This document shows, in pieces, positions 1 through 10,437 of a stretch of DNA of 64,000 nucleotides; position 1 is the stretch's first letter; each line of letters begins with the position of its first letter. Below the pieces are notes generated by a model that was not told the DNA's origin, did no database searches, and saw nothing but the letters and a program-made list of their open reading frames with translations. The DNA lies in the NCBI GenBank assembly GCA_032622095.1, contig CP136064.1, positions 188,345,794 to 188,409,793 on the forward strand. Reading direction: 5' to 3'. Origin of the DNA: Siphonodentalium dalli. Taxonomy: Eukaryota; Mollusca; Scaphopoda; Gadilida; Siphonodentaliidae. The position numbers and the translations under genes are program-made.

Positions 1-60
1 AGTGAAACTAACGCTCTAAGTAGTCTTTCCACCATTAATAACACTGACAATGTCGTGATA

Positions 61-460
61 TGGCTTAAAATAGTGTGTCTGCCATTTGCAGAATGAGGTC
101 TCCAGAGAGTGAATTTAGTGACGCTACCCCACACAATCACTAATTCACCCTCTGGGAACCTCATTCTGCATAGGCCTTATCTTCTGGGAAGTATCTATAG
201 TCTAAAAATTAACATTGTTTTAGTTACTTTTTACCTTCTGTTCAGTTTCTATATCTCCTAATTTGCAGAAGATAAAATGCTTTATTGAGGTGACTAACAG
301 GTGAACATCAACTTCAACTGGGGAACTTCAATCTGATCAATGGTCTCCCACAGCAGTTGAGGCCTCAACCGAATGAGATTCCCAGAGGGTGAATTTGGTG
401 ATGCTAGCCCACCGTGATGGAACCTCATTCTGCAAATAACAGATACACTATTTCAAGGCT
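61..460. mobile_element. Family D element D1
   Basis: Both ends carry the D arms (TGTGTCTG.CATTTGCAGAATGAGG and its reverse complement), with the usual D middle (TTTGCAGAAGATAAAATGC, GGTGAACATCA). Length is close to the family's roughly 450 bp. No transposase is present. Open frames across such elements repeat the same arm-derived peptide and are not considered genes. Confidence 0.75.
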
Positions 461-506
461 TGGAGATGGCCTGGCAGCTAAAACAATGATAAATCAAAGC
501 AAACAA

Positions 507-680
507 GATGAGAATGGCATGTGATCCTCCCATTATAACTATATATAAATCATGGATCCATGTCTCATCACACAGAGAAAATTGACAAGACTGTCATATC
601 TATCTTTAACATCAACCACTACCATTATGGAATCTAGTCTTCTGGGAATGGACTGAAATGTGAAATTTAACTCTTCCATG
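507..680 (+). repeat. Dispersed repeat J, copy 1
   Basis: Around 170 bp containing GGATCCATGTCTCATCAC and GAGAAAATTGACAAGACT. A second direct copy lies at 1873-2046. Origin unknown. Confidence 0.65.
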
Positions 681-929
681 ACTGGATCTTCCTGAAATTT
701 TGCGAAAAACCCTGTGCCAATGCATCTCTTCTATATGCGAGTCTCCCATAGGGAGTTTCGTATATATAAAAGAATATATTGGCCTAAGAATATTTACCTT
801 GACCTTGTAAGCCAGTGCATTCTCTTATATATGCGAGGCTCCCTATGGGAGACTCGCAAATGTAAGAGAATGCACTGGCCTAGGATTTTTAATGCTGCAC
901 AAGCACAGCTCCGGTCATGAAAGGGTTAA
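667..929. mobile_element. Family C MITE C1 (TTAA type)
   Basis: Flanked by TTAA at 667-670 and 926-929. It contains two hairpins of the type GCATTCTCTTATATATGCGAG, separated by a spacer including TTTACCTTGACCTTGTAAGCC. The right TTAA is shared with B1. TTAA targets and CCCTTT-like ends suggest piggyBac-type mobilisation. Confidence 0.8.
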
Positions 930-1030
930 CACTTTCTCTACTAAATACTCATTGATGAGTAGTTCCCTTGGGAAATATTCAGATAGTAAGTTCAACAAAT
1001 GGCCATGGGCTTCTTGTTGAATTAGCCCTG
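926..1030 (-). mobile_element. Family B fragment B1
   Basis: Starts at the TTAA shared with C1 and shows the B end (CTACTAAATACTCATTGATGAG) and the GTTCAACAAATGGCC hairpin region, then breaks off. 1031-1180 holds nothing recognised. Confidence 0.65.
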
Positions 1031-1180
1031 GTACATATATATTTAGTATTTAGTATTAACTTTCTACTGTGCCAAAAAGATATTCCATTCCCCATTCTTT
1101 ATGTGAGACAATTTCAGAAGCTGCCTATATATCGGCAACATTTAAAGTAATGTGAAACACTCCATTGAGGTGTTCCTGGA

Positions 1181-1466
1181 TGGAATAACAAATAATTATA
1201 CCAAAATAAGTTATTTTCATAAATTTGATATCCAATTAGTCAGAAAACAGCATCATTGTTCTAAAAAAATTACACGCAGTGACTATTATTGGTTTATTCA
1301 TTGTCGTAATTGTTATGCCCAATAATGCATTCCGAATAAAGTAGTAAATATTTAATTTTGTGCATAGTTCAATTGTTGTGGTCTCTGAAATGGTGCAGTC
1401 CATGCGGTTAGGAAACTAACTGATTGTTGTTATTCAATGAATAAAGTCCACAATATGTCTTTAACC
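1181..1466 (+). repeat. Dispersed repeat I, copy 1
   Basis: Matches 7337-7680 in direct orientation across motifs such as AAAATAAGTTATTTTC, GTGACTATTATTGG and TAGTAAATATTTA. Origin unknown; both copies lie beside a family A palindrome. Confidence 0.65.
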
Positions 1467-1492
1467 ATACTGAGCCTCCACCCATTCTTATA

Positions 1493-1709
1493 TACAGTGA
1501 TGCTCTAATTAATCTACTCCTTAAACACAGCAGAATTATGGGTAACTTTTCAGGATTTAGTCGGAAATATGGCTTGTTGCCATTCATCGGAAAGCTCTCG
1601 GGGAGAGCTTTCCGATGAATGGCAACAAGCCATATTTCCGACTAAATCCTGAAAAGTTACCCATAATTCTGCTGTGGTTAAGATGTCGATTACTTAGAGC
1701 ATTACTGTA
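1493..1709. mobile_element. Family A palindromic MITE A1
   Basis: Near-perfect inverted repeat of about 217 bp. Arms carry CACAGCAGAATTATGGGTAA and GGCTTGTTGCCATTCATCGG around a short GGGGAG centre. Terminal TA on each side. 1710-1872 is plain AT-rich sequence. Confidence 0.9.
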
Positions 1710-1872
1710 TTTGTAACAAGGACCAGATGAAAAAATTATAACACAATCAACTATTTAAAACAACATCCAAAAAATGTCTGTGATGATATATGGTGATAAT
1801 TGTAAATTAACTCAAGGTCACTTTGTGACAAATATCAGCTATTGGGTTTCTCACTTACAGTATGATTATTTA

Positions 1873-2046
1873 TGGATGAGAAGAGACGTGAATGACATGT
1901 GGACCTCCTGTTATAACTAATCAGAGGGATCCATGTCTCATCACAGAGAGAAAATTGACAAGACTATCATGCTTATCCTTAGCATCGATCACAACTGTTA
2001 TGGAGTCTAGCCTTCTGGGAGTGGATTGAATTGTGGGATTTAAGGA
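1873..2046 (+). repeat. Dispersed repeat J, copy 2
   Basis: Direct copy of 507-680 at roughly 80 percent by eye. Confidence 0.6.
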
Positions 2047-2650
2047 TTGTCCATCACATCTGCCTTGTTCTTTCTGTAATATCTGTTTGAATTTCCATGG
2101 TAGCCCTAATTATACCCATATTCTCAAAGAGATTGCAGGAAGAGAGGGTGCCTCACTGTCCTGGGTATTTATATCTTTTCATTGTCCATCATAACTGCTT
2201 TGTATTTTGTGGGATATCTGTTTGAATTTCCGTGGTAGCACTAAGTACATGTATACGCATACCTAAGAGATTGCAGGTAGAGGGGTAGCCCTAATTATAC
2301 CCATACTTAAGAGATTTCAGGGAGAGAGGGTTTCTCACTTTCCTGGGTATTTATATCTTTTCATTGTCTGTCATAACTGCTTTGTATTTTGTAGGATATC
2401 TGTTTGAATTTTCATAATTATCACATACCTAAGAGATTTTAGGGAGAGGGGGTAGCCCTAATTATACCCATACTTATGAGATTTCTGTCCTTGGTATTTA
2501 TATCTTTTCATTGTCCATCATAACTGCTTTGTATTTGGTGTGATATCTATTTGAATTTCTGTGGTAGCCTTAATTATATACACATACCTAAGAGATTGCA
2601 GGTAGAGAGGGTAGCTATACCCATACTTACAGTAAGAAATTTAAGGGAGA
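2046..2650 (+). repeat. Tandem repeat, about four units of 145-180 bp
   Basis: Recurring blocks: CATCATAACTGCTTTGTATTT, GATATCTGTTTGAATTTC, GTAGCCCTAATTATACCCAT and AGAGATTGCAGG. Units are diverged and of unequal length. 2651-2757 is unique. Confidence 0.75.
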
Positions 2651-2757
2651 GGTGGTGCCTTGTTGTCTATACTGTCATCCCTTTAGACATTTGTCTATCT
2701 GTTTGTTCTCTCCTTTTGGAATATAACCATTATATCTATTACAAATACCATCCCATG

Positions 2758-3344
2758 TTAACACTTTCTTTCAGTCCTTCCCAGGAGACGGGAGCGATTG
2801 CTCTCGCCCCCGTATGCACTCGCAATTTTTAATTCAGGGGTACTAAAATTTGCACTCGTCCGGGGAGTCATCCCATCTTGTCAAAATGTTCATGGTCACT
2901 GTATTAAATCGTTGATTCAATATTGAACTATTTGAAGGTATATTTAGAACCTTTGCCATCTCAGTTAAATTATGGGCATGAGAAACTGTAACTGGACATG
3001 GATCTATCCCACAATCACATTTTGTTTGAGCAAAACCCGACTTACCATCAAACTAAGGGCACAATTACACATGTCTTCTGAATTGCGAGAGCAAATAGGT
3101 GCTCTCACTGTGTTTTCCCTGTGGGAAGGACTGAACTTTCTTTAATAAATAGATTCTCCCACTCAGTTATAAAATCATACCGGTATATTGGGATGGACTA
3201 TCATTTGTTGGAGGGGTATTCAGGTACATGTAATAAAAGCAGATGACAGACATACGAAAACACAATACAAATGCAGAAGAATCATATTCATTGGTGGGAA
3301 AGTTTAACTACTCATCAATGAATATTAAGTATAGAAAAGGTTAA
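2758..3344 (+). mobile_element. Family B MITE B2, split by a hAT-like MITE
   Basis: TTAA at 2758-2761 and 3341-3344. Removing 2771-3134 plus one target copy restores a normal B start (TTAACACTTTCTTTAATAAA, then TAGATTCTCCCACTCAG). Ends with AAGTATAGAAAAGGTTAA. Confidence 0.75.
2763..3142. mobile_element. hAT-like MITE 1 with 8-bp duplication
   Basis: Element 2771-3134 (364 bp) has 13-bp inverted ends TCAGTCCTTCCCA / TGGGAAGGACTGA and is flanked by ACTTTCTT at 2763-2770 and 3135-3142. The 8-bp duplication is typical of hAT. No transposase frame is present. Confidence 0.75.
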
Positions 3345-3447
3345 TACACACAATTTCAGTGAATGAACATGCATTCTAATTCCCAGACACCAACAAAGTT
3401 CCAAGAATAACTATTGAGCGACTGACAAATCACAGTAGTTGAGTACT

Positions 3448-3594
3448 TACAGTAATGCCCTTAATAATCGACTCCTTAACCACAGCAGAATTATGGGTAA
3501 CTTTTGCCAACAAGCCATATATCCGAATAAATCCTGAAAAATTACCCATAATTCTGCTGTGGTTAAGGAGTCGATTATTTAGGGCATTACTGTA
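3448..3594. mobile_element. Family A MITE A2, shortened centre
   Basis: 147-bp copy with both TA ends but most of the central hairpin (GGAAAGCTCTC) deleted, leaving GCCAACAAGCC at the middle. Confidence 0.85.
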
Positions 3595-3648
3595 CCACCC
3601 ATAAATAATAGTAAACGTGATTCTGAATAAGTATGGCATAAACATGAA

Positions 3649-4043
3649 TTAACCCTTTCTATACTAAATGGATTCTCCTACTCAGTTGTAAACGTATATA
3701 TTGGGATGTTCTATTATTCATTTTGAGGGAAGTTCAGGAAAATGAGCAGATGACAGACTGATGAGAACAAGTGTAGAAGGATACTTGTTTTAATATTGCT
3801 GGGAAATGTTGAGATAATAAGTTCAACATGGTCGTTTGTTGAATTTATTATCTGAACATTCCCAAACGGAACTACAGTAATGCCCAAAATAATCGACTCA
3901 TTGAGAGCTTTCCGATGAATTGCAACAAGCCATATTTCCGACTAAATCCTGAAAAATTTCCCATAATTCTGCTGTGGTTAAGGAGTCGATTATTTAGGGC
4001 ATTACTGTACTCATCAATAAGTATTTAGTATAGAAAGGGTTAA
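3649..4043 (+). mobile_element. Family B MITE B3 containing A3
   Basis: TTAA at both ends; starts CCCTTTCTATACTAAATGG and ends TTTAGTATAGAAAGGG. Middle carries the ATAATAAGTTCAACA inverted motif. The element is interrupted at GAACTA/CTCATC by A3. Confidence 0.85.
3873..4009. mobile_element. Family A MITE A3, nested in B3
   Basis: Left arm internally deleted. Flanked by TA on both sides; removing the element and one TA restores GAACTACTCATCAA, the usual B sequence. This fits a Tc1/mariner-type TA duplication. Confidence 0.85.
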
Positions 4044-4520
4044 GTGATTGTGTTTAAAAAGAAACTGTACCCACGTACACACCACCAGACTTGGAGATAC
4101 CAGTAGAACTAATATTTCTAAGAAGTGCTAGATACAATGATATCATTGTACAGAAATTCTTGCACTTAGAAGCCACAGATCAGGGGAGAACATGTCGATA
4201 GGAAAGTGCTATCATGATTACGTAGATTTACTTTTGAAATCTAACTGTTTCCACTACTTATGTACTTCAGACGTTCTAGCAACTTGATGCAATTACATGT
4301 ATGCACCTTGCCAACCAGGCGTCTCCCTTTATATGGGCATTCAGTACCATACGACATACCCATTCAAACACTTATCAACCAATTTCACTCATATTTTCAG
4401 CTTATTAGTTATGCCCTTTTGTATTTTGTAAATTTCAGCACATGAAATGTAGTGTTTCTGTCCGACAACCACCATGGACCTTTAAATAACCAGTTCAACA
4501 GTTCCTGAAAATTATAACAA
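4044..4520 (+). repeat. Repeat F, copy 1
   Basis: Shares CTTGGAGATA, TTTCTAAGAAGTGCTAGA, CAGCTTATTAGTTATG and CATGGACCTTTAA with F2 and F3. Its CCTTTAAATAACC is an uninterrupted counterpart of the site where B4 inserted. Confidence 0.65.
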
Positions 4521-4589
4521 CAAACCGTGGGGTGAAGGAGAAGATCACTTGATCTTTTCGACCATCCCGGGTGCTTCGCGCCCATCTAC

Positions 4590-4965
4590 TCTCTCTCTCC
4601 TGAAAATTACAGGAATTTGTTTGAAAATAAACTGGCGCAGTATCCATGTACTCCCCACCCGACTCGGAGATAGAACTAATACATGTATTTCTAAGAAGTA
4701 CTATAAAGAATTAATAAAATTTTTACTAGAATAAACCTAGAACTGGAATAGCTCTACTTACAAGAAGTTCATCAGGGAAGCAGATAGGAAATTGGTATAA
4801 TGATTACATAGATTACCTTTTGAAATTGCATTACCCCCCCCCCCCCCCCCCCACAGCTTATTAGTTATGGTATTCACCTTTGAGGTTTGTAAATTTTAGC
4901 TCACAAAATGAAGATCCAATTTTCTGTCTGCCAACGATCATGGACCTTTAACAGGCAAAATAATC
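4590..4965 (+). repeat. Repeat F, copy 2, with poly-C run
   Basis: Second tandem F unit (AAAATTACAGGAATTTGTTTG to CATGGACCTTTAACAGG). A homopolymer of about 18 C lies at 4835-4853. Confidence 0.65.
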
Positions 4966-4974
4966 AAGAAATTA

Positions 4975-5440
4975 AACTCCAGAGGAAACCTCTAAAACTC
5001 AGATAACCTGCAGTATAGGTCTAGCGCTTTCGTTAGGGTTTAACTTCATCAGGACCGAGTTTGGCGTATGAATATTGGAGGATTTTGCTCGCCTTTTATA
5101 CTGTGTGGTGGGTGGTCTCCAGTTTGATTGGTCAAAAGAAGGGTCAGGTGTAGGTGGGCGGACGGAGATGTGGTGCGGGTAACAAATGCGGGTATAGAGT
5201 TTGATGTGGTAGGTTGGGCTAGTGCGGGTACTGGTGCGGGTAACCTTATAAGGCGTGTGTCCCGTGGATTGGGGCATGCATTAGAAGTGTGGGTACAAAG
5301 TGCGGGTAATGGATATGTATTTCTGAGGTTGCGGGTAACGGGTAGTAATGATGCGGGTAACAAATAGAAGTATAGGTCCCGTGTGAGGTTAGGGTGCTGA
5401 AGTGCGGGTAATAAGTGCGGGTAACCAGCATTGTCAAACC
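4975..5440 (-). mobile_element. Solo-LTR-like or promoter-bearing insert
   Basis: On the minus strand it has, in order, nine TGCGGGTA-type boxes (plus-strand sense, 5172-5423), a CCAAT box (ATTGG at 5127-5131), a TATA box TATAAAAGG (5092-5100) and then CTGATGA, a four-base stem and GAAA (5028-5052). The layout suggests a retroelement long terminal repeat or a Penelope-like terminal unit inserted between F2 and B4. No coding domain or primer-binding site is seen, so the class is uncertain. Confidence 0.4.
5092..5131 (-). promoter_or_regulatory. CCAAT and TATA boxes of the insert
   Basis: CCAAT and TATAAAAGG about 27 bases apart on the minus strand, in promoter-like order. Activity is inferred only from the motifs. 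Confidence 0.35.
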
Positions 5441-5452
5441 AGCATTGGACCT

Positions 5453-5728
5453 TTAACCCTTTCTATACTGAATGCATTCTCCCATCAGTTATAAAAGTGT
5501 ACATAGGAATGGGCTATTATTGATTTGGAGGGATATACAGGTAATATAAGCAGATGACAGATAATAAAAGTGCAGAAGGATCGAGTCCTATTTATTGAGG
5601 GAAATGTTCAGATAATAAGTTCAACAAATGACCTATGTTGTTGAACTTTATATGTTATCTGAACATTTCCTACGGAATAACTACTCATCAATGAGTATTT
5701 AGTATAGAAAGCATGTAGAAAGTGTTAA
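5453..5728 (+). mobile_element. Family B MITE B4, inserted in repeat F
   Basis: TTAA at 5453-5456 and 5725-5728. The flanks join to match F1, where GACCTTTAAATAACC and CAGTTCCTGAAAATTA run on without the element. Confidence 0.85.
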
Positions 5729-5734
5729 AATATC

Positions 5735-6030
5735 GAGTTCTATAGTTCCTCAAAATTACAGGAATGTTTGAAAATAAACTGGCGTTGTATCCATGTACTC
5801 ACCACCGGACTTGGAGATAGAACTAAATGCATGTATTTCTAAGAAGTGCTAGAAAGAATGTTTACAGATTAAACCTTTTGCAACAGCTCCACTTAATACA
5901 AGAAGCAGATCTGGGAAGCAGTAGGAAATTGGTGTAAATGATTACATAGATTTTCTTTTGAAATCGCACTATATTCACTGCATACTTCAGATGATCTTCC
6001 AACTTGCCGCAATAACATTTCTGAATATCT
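5735..6030 (+). repeat. Repeat F, copy 3
   Basis: Matches F2 closely (AAAATAAACTGGCG, TCCATGTACTC, TAGAACTAA, GATTACATAGATT). 6031-6317 shows nothing recognised. Confidence 0.65.
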
Positions 6031-6317
6031 GTTAATGATGCCCATTAAAATTTAGTAGTGCATTATTTGCCTGGTACTCTACAAGACTGCCACATTGATT
6101 TGCAAATTGGAATGATGCTAAAAGTGAGTTATTGCTGTGATTTCTTGTCTAGTGCTGGAGAAATAACATAATATCAAACTCATTAGGTTGCTAAATTGAC
6201 AGCATTTGTCTCCTACTCACCAACTGGCTGGGTCTGTTTTGAAGGCACCTGTTAAATATCTGCTTGATTTATATTGTGAGATATCATCATATTTCAGGTG
6301 ACATCCTGTCGGGACTA

Positions 6318-6572
6318 TACAGTAATGCCCTAATTAATCAACTTCTTAACCACAGCAGAATTATGGGTAACTTTTCAGGATTTAGTCGGAAATATGGCTT
6401 GTTGCCATTCATCGGAAAGCTCTCGGGGAGAGCTTTCCGTTGAATGGCAACAAGCCATATTTGGGGAGAGCTTTCCGATGAATGGCAACAAGCCATATTT
6501 CCAACTAAATCCTGAAAAGTTACCCATAATTATGCTGTGGTTAAGAAGTCGATTAATTAGGGCATTACTGTA
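6318..6572. mobile_element. Family A MITE A4 with extra half-arm
   Basis: 255 bp. TA ends are intact, but the centre carries an additional copy of GGGGAGAGCTTTCCG plus arm sequence, lengthening one side. 6573-7105 is unique AT-rich sequence with no supported feature. Confidence 0.85.
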
Positions 6573-7105
6573 TGTATTGTATATGATTGGGATATATATT
6601 ACCTTTATCAGTGATTCTTGGATTTTAACGTGTACATAGCTCTATTAGGTAAATACTTATAGTATATATTGACTTTGATAAGTATTTCTTACCTTTGCAA
6701 GTCAGCAAGTTTTCATGCATAATATCTTTAATTACACTTTTATTATTCATTATTATTCATAATATTCAGCGATGTTAATTAGCATCGGTTATAGGCTTAG
6801 CCAACTCCGTGCTGAGTACAGTGGCAGTGCCGAGGCTAAAAGGAAATTGCTGAGACATTGTCATAGTGTCGCACTGTGGATTTCCGTAGACATAAAAAAT
6901 TCATTGTAATGTTGAATGCCAAGGACTACTGAGATAACGAGGACAATCATGATAACCAGCAATTTTAAACCAGACCCAACCAAAGTCTGCCATGAATGGA
7001 CCAAGTTCCAATTGGAAACTGAAGTTATATGTGGAGCATGCATTTACATGGATCCTAGGCTTTTTAGCTGAGGAAATATTTCTGGCCTAGGCAATTGTTT
7101 ATCCT

Positions 7106-7317
7106 GGAGTAATGCCCTTAGTAATCGACTTTTTAACCACAGCAGAATTATGGATAACTTTTCAGGATTTAGTCAGAAATATGGCTTGTTGCCATTATCG
7201 GAAAGCTCTCACTACTTTACGATGAATGGCAACAAGCCATATTTCCGACTAAATCCGGAACTTTTTATCCATAATTCTCCTGTAGTTAAGGAGTCGATTA
7301 TTTAGGGCATTACTGTA
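7106..7317. mobile_element. Family A MITE A5
   Basis: Full palindrome; left end degraded (GGAGTAATGCCC), right end GGGCATTACTGTA intact. Confidence 0.85.
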
Positions 7318-7336
7318 CACCACTGAGCTGTTCCAA

Positions 7337-7680
7337 AACGGAATAACAAATACTCATGGCAAAATAAGTTATTTTCGTAAATTTAATATCCAAATAGTCA
7401 GAAACAGCGTTATTGTTATAAACAGATTTCACACAGTGACTATTATTGGCGCAATCATTGTCGTAATGTTCATGCCCAATAATGCACCCCAATTAGAGTA
7501 GTAAATATTTACATTTGGTCATAGTTCAACCGTTGTGTTCTCTGAAATGGTACAGTCGATGAGATTGGAATTTAAAAAAATCTTAGTTGACTGCCGCATT
7601 CTTCCAGTGGTACTAGTGTTTGGATACTAACTTATCGGTGTTTATATTCACTGAAGTCAGTTCAAAAGATGTCTTTAAAT
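7337..7680 (+). repeat. Dispersed repeat I, copy 2
   Basis: Direct copy of 1181-1466 with a small insertion. 7681-7991 is otherwise unique; it includes a weak inverted motif GGGCCATTTGC / GGGCAAATGGCC at 7784-7833. Confidence 0.6.
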
Positions 7681-7991
7681 CTTGGTACTGTATTTGTTGA
7701 CTGCCTGGCTACTGTGCAAGTCTCGTCAGCAAGATGGCCCATTGATGGGAGATTAGTTTCTTTTGTTTATTGAAAATTACCTTGGGCCATTTGCGATATT
7801 TTTCAGGCCATTTCATATTTTTATGGGCAAATGGCCTGAATACCCCTCCCCAAACCCCCTACCTCCCCCGCAGTGTGAATACTGTGCCCGGCATTATTAT
7901 CTGAGCATATATGTACAGCTGTATAATAGACCACTTGAATGCTTAACTTGAAACTGAATTAATCCAATCTGGAAATCAAAGGGTTTATAGT

Positions 7992-8248
7992 TTAACCCTC
8001 TCTATACTAAATACTCATTGAAGTCTAGTTCCATTAGGAAATATTCATATCACAGTTCAACAAAAGGCCAAACTTATTATCTGAACATTTCCCGCCAAGT
8101 TATAAAGTTCCATTAATGCTTGTGTCATCTTTTCATTTGTTTATTGTTTGCTTTTATTACCTGAACACCCATCCAAATGAATAATAGATAATTCAATGTG
8201 TACTTTTATAGCTGAATGGGAGAGTCCATTTGGTATAGAAAGGGTTAA
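7992..8248 (-). mobile_element. Family B MITE B5
   Basis: TTAA at both ends, opposite orientation to B3 and B4. CATTTGGTATAGAAAGGG closes the right end. Confidence 0.85.
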
Positions 8249-8908
8249 TGACAGGCTTAGTTCATATCCATGTAACTACATAGAAAGCTTTGACAAATTT
8301 ATTCCAAGAAAAGGAAAAAAAAATTTCTAATTATTAGACTATTCTATACTTTTATAACTCAACTGAAGAATCTATTCAGAAAGCAAAGGGTTACCTGTGT
8401 TCATCATATCAGTATATGGAAATGTACCAGTATGCCGAATTAATCCAGAGAAATCGGCAGAAATGGACCCAAAATCCTTGGAGCATTGATTTTCGTCATA
8501 AATTGTTGACCACAGCGTGGACTATGATTCATTTCATCTTGATGAGCCGATACATTCTCGTTTGATTGGAGTTAATCAAGGATATCAAGATCAAACCTCC
8601 ATAGCCTCACAAGGTTATTAGTTTGTTGAAAATGGGGATTGGAAATGTGCCTAAAGCAGTATTGGAATATGGCTTCTAATTCCAATTCTGGATGTCTAGT
8701 TGAATTGATGTGTGGCCAGATTGCTATCAGTCGGATCAGTCCTGAGCCCAAATTACTGGAACACTTGTCTTCTTTTGGTACTAATGAATGGTCTGGTTGT
8801 GAGTTACTAGTATATGTTCCACAAAAGAATAGAACTTAAAAAATGATATTGTTCATTCAAACCTTGCTATTTTACTTTAGCAACTGAGTGTATTATATAC
8901 ATGTATAT
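8249..8908. other. Mostly unique sequence
   Basis: A decayed B fragment lies at about 8339-8393. The remainder holds a 66-codon open frame at 8639-8839 without recognisable domains, which I do not regard as a gene. Confidence 0.4.
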
Positions 8909-9131
8909 TTTCTGATATTTTGCGAAAACCCTGTGCCCAAGGTATTCTCTTATATATGTGAGTCTCCCACGGGGAGCCTCACATATATAAGTGAATACAT
9001 TGGCCTAATAATATTTACCTTGACCGTATAAGCCAGTGCATTCTCTTATATGCAAGGCTCCCTATGAGAGACTCGCATATATAAGAGAATGCACTGCCAC
9101 AGGATATTTAATGCTGCACCAGCTCAGCTCA
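8909..9131. mobile_element. Family C MITE C2
   Basis: Two TCTTATATATGYGAG hairpins and the TTTACCTTGACC spacer. Terminal TTAA sites have decayed. Confidence 0.75.
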
Positions 9132-9169
9132 TTATTTAGCTGAAAACATATATTGTGGGGTTATAACAG

Positions 9170-9625
9170 CCCAGCTCTTTAAGAAATGAGAATTTGTTCA
9201 CGTTCACTGAAGCAAGCACATTTGAAGCAAATAACCCTCATACTGAGTGCATATACTCCTACCAGTAATCATATCGTCACAAGATACATTTTCGGAGGAA
9301 GTTCATTGTGCAATCCCAATATATAATGGTAGATCCGTTCTGGGTCAATATTCAAACCCATGTTCAGATTTATATGTTTCCCAACCCTAGGTGAATCGGC
9401 TTCCTTTTAAGGATTTCCCCATAGCTGAGGTTTTTGGGTCATCGCAGTCTGGGCTAGCCGAGATTGGCACTCATTCGAACCCTGACATGGACATGGACAT
9501 GGAGTTGAGGGACGTCTGAATGTGCCATTCCAATCAATACATGACCTTTTCGATAAGAAATGAGAATTTCTTTACGCACACTGAAGCAAGCACATTTGAA
9601 GTAATGAACACTCATACTGAGTCCA
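9170..9625 (+). repeat. Duplicated flank between C2 and C3
   Basis: AAGAAATGAGAATTT...CTGAAGCAAGCACATTTGAAG occurs at 9179-9254 and again at 9549-9624, about 370 bp apart. The part between holds nothing recognised. Confidence 0.6.
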
Positions 9626-9648
9626 TGAAACTGAAGTTTCCTCTGGTC

Positions 9649-9914
9649 TTAGGCCTTTCATCACTGCAGCTTCCCAAAATTTAGCAAAAACACTGTGCCA
9701 ATGCATTCTCTTATATATTTGACTCTCCCATAGGGAGCCTCACATTGTGGTATATAAGAGAATACATTGGCCTAACAATATTTACCTTGACTTGTAAGCC
9801 AGTGTATTCTCTTATATGTGAGGCTCCCTATGAGAGACTCGCATATATAAGATAATGTACTGGCACAGGATTTTTAATACTCTACCAGCGCAGCTCCCAT
9901 CATCAAAGGGTTAT
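9649..9914. mobile_element. Family C MITE C3
   Basis: Two C hairpins with spacer; ends TTAG and TTAT are one-base variants of TTAA. Confidence 0.75.
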
Positions 9915-9990
9915 ATGGTGCAATTGGAAGTTATATGGGAGACCATCTCCAAAAAAGACCCTCTAGCCACGTCCCTACAAGGGTTATCGG

Positions 9991-10437
9991 TCAAGTCTGA
10001 GTTAATGTGCCTGTCATTTGCAGAATGAGGTCCCCATAGGGTGAATTTAGTGACGCTATCCCACATAGTGGGCTAGCATCACCAAATTCACCATCTGGGG
10101 ACATCATTCTGCTTAGGCCTCATCTTCTCTCGAAAGTTTCTTTATTATAAAATTTCTATAGACACTTCTTCACATACTAGCAGATTCTATTTAATTTTTA
10201 GTTTAGTTTCTCTAATGACACATTGCATAATGAAGGTTCCCATTGGGTGTACATCACAATATTCACCATTTGGGAACTTCAATCTGAGTCTATGTATCCC
10301 ATAGCGGATGACTCCATGCAGAATGAGGTCCCCAGAGGGCGAATTTGGTGATGCTAGCCCACTATGCGGCATAGCATCACTAAATTCACCATCTGGGGAC
10401 CTCATTCTGCAAATGACAGACACACTAAACTCAGACT
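9991..10437. mobile_element. Family D element D2
   Basis: Complete copy: ends CAAGTCTGAGTT and AACTCAGACTTG are inverted, followed by the TGTCATTTGCAGAATGAGG arms. Each arm is itself a hairpin around the CCCACATAGTGGG type centre. An open frame covering it is a palindrome read-through. Confidence 0.85.

Noticed and set aside
5049-5363. Proline- and threonine-rich minus-strand frames at 4999-5437
   Set aside because: Overlapping frames across a motif-rich non-coding segment with promoter boxes; composition follows the TGCGGGTA words.
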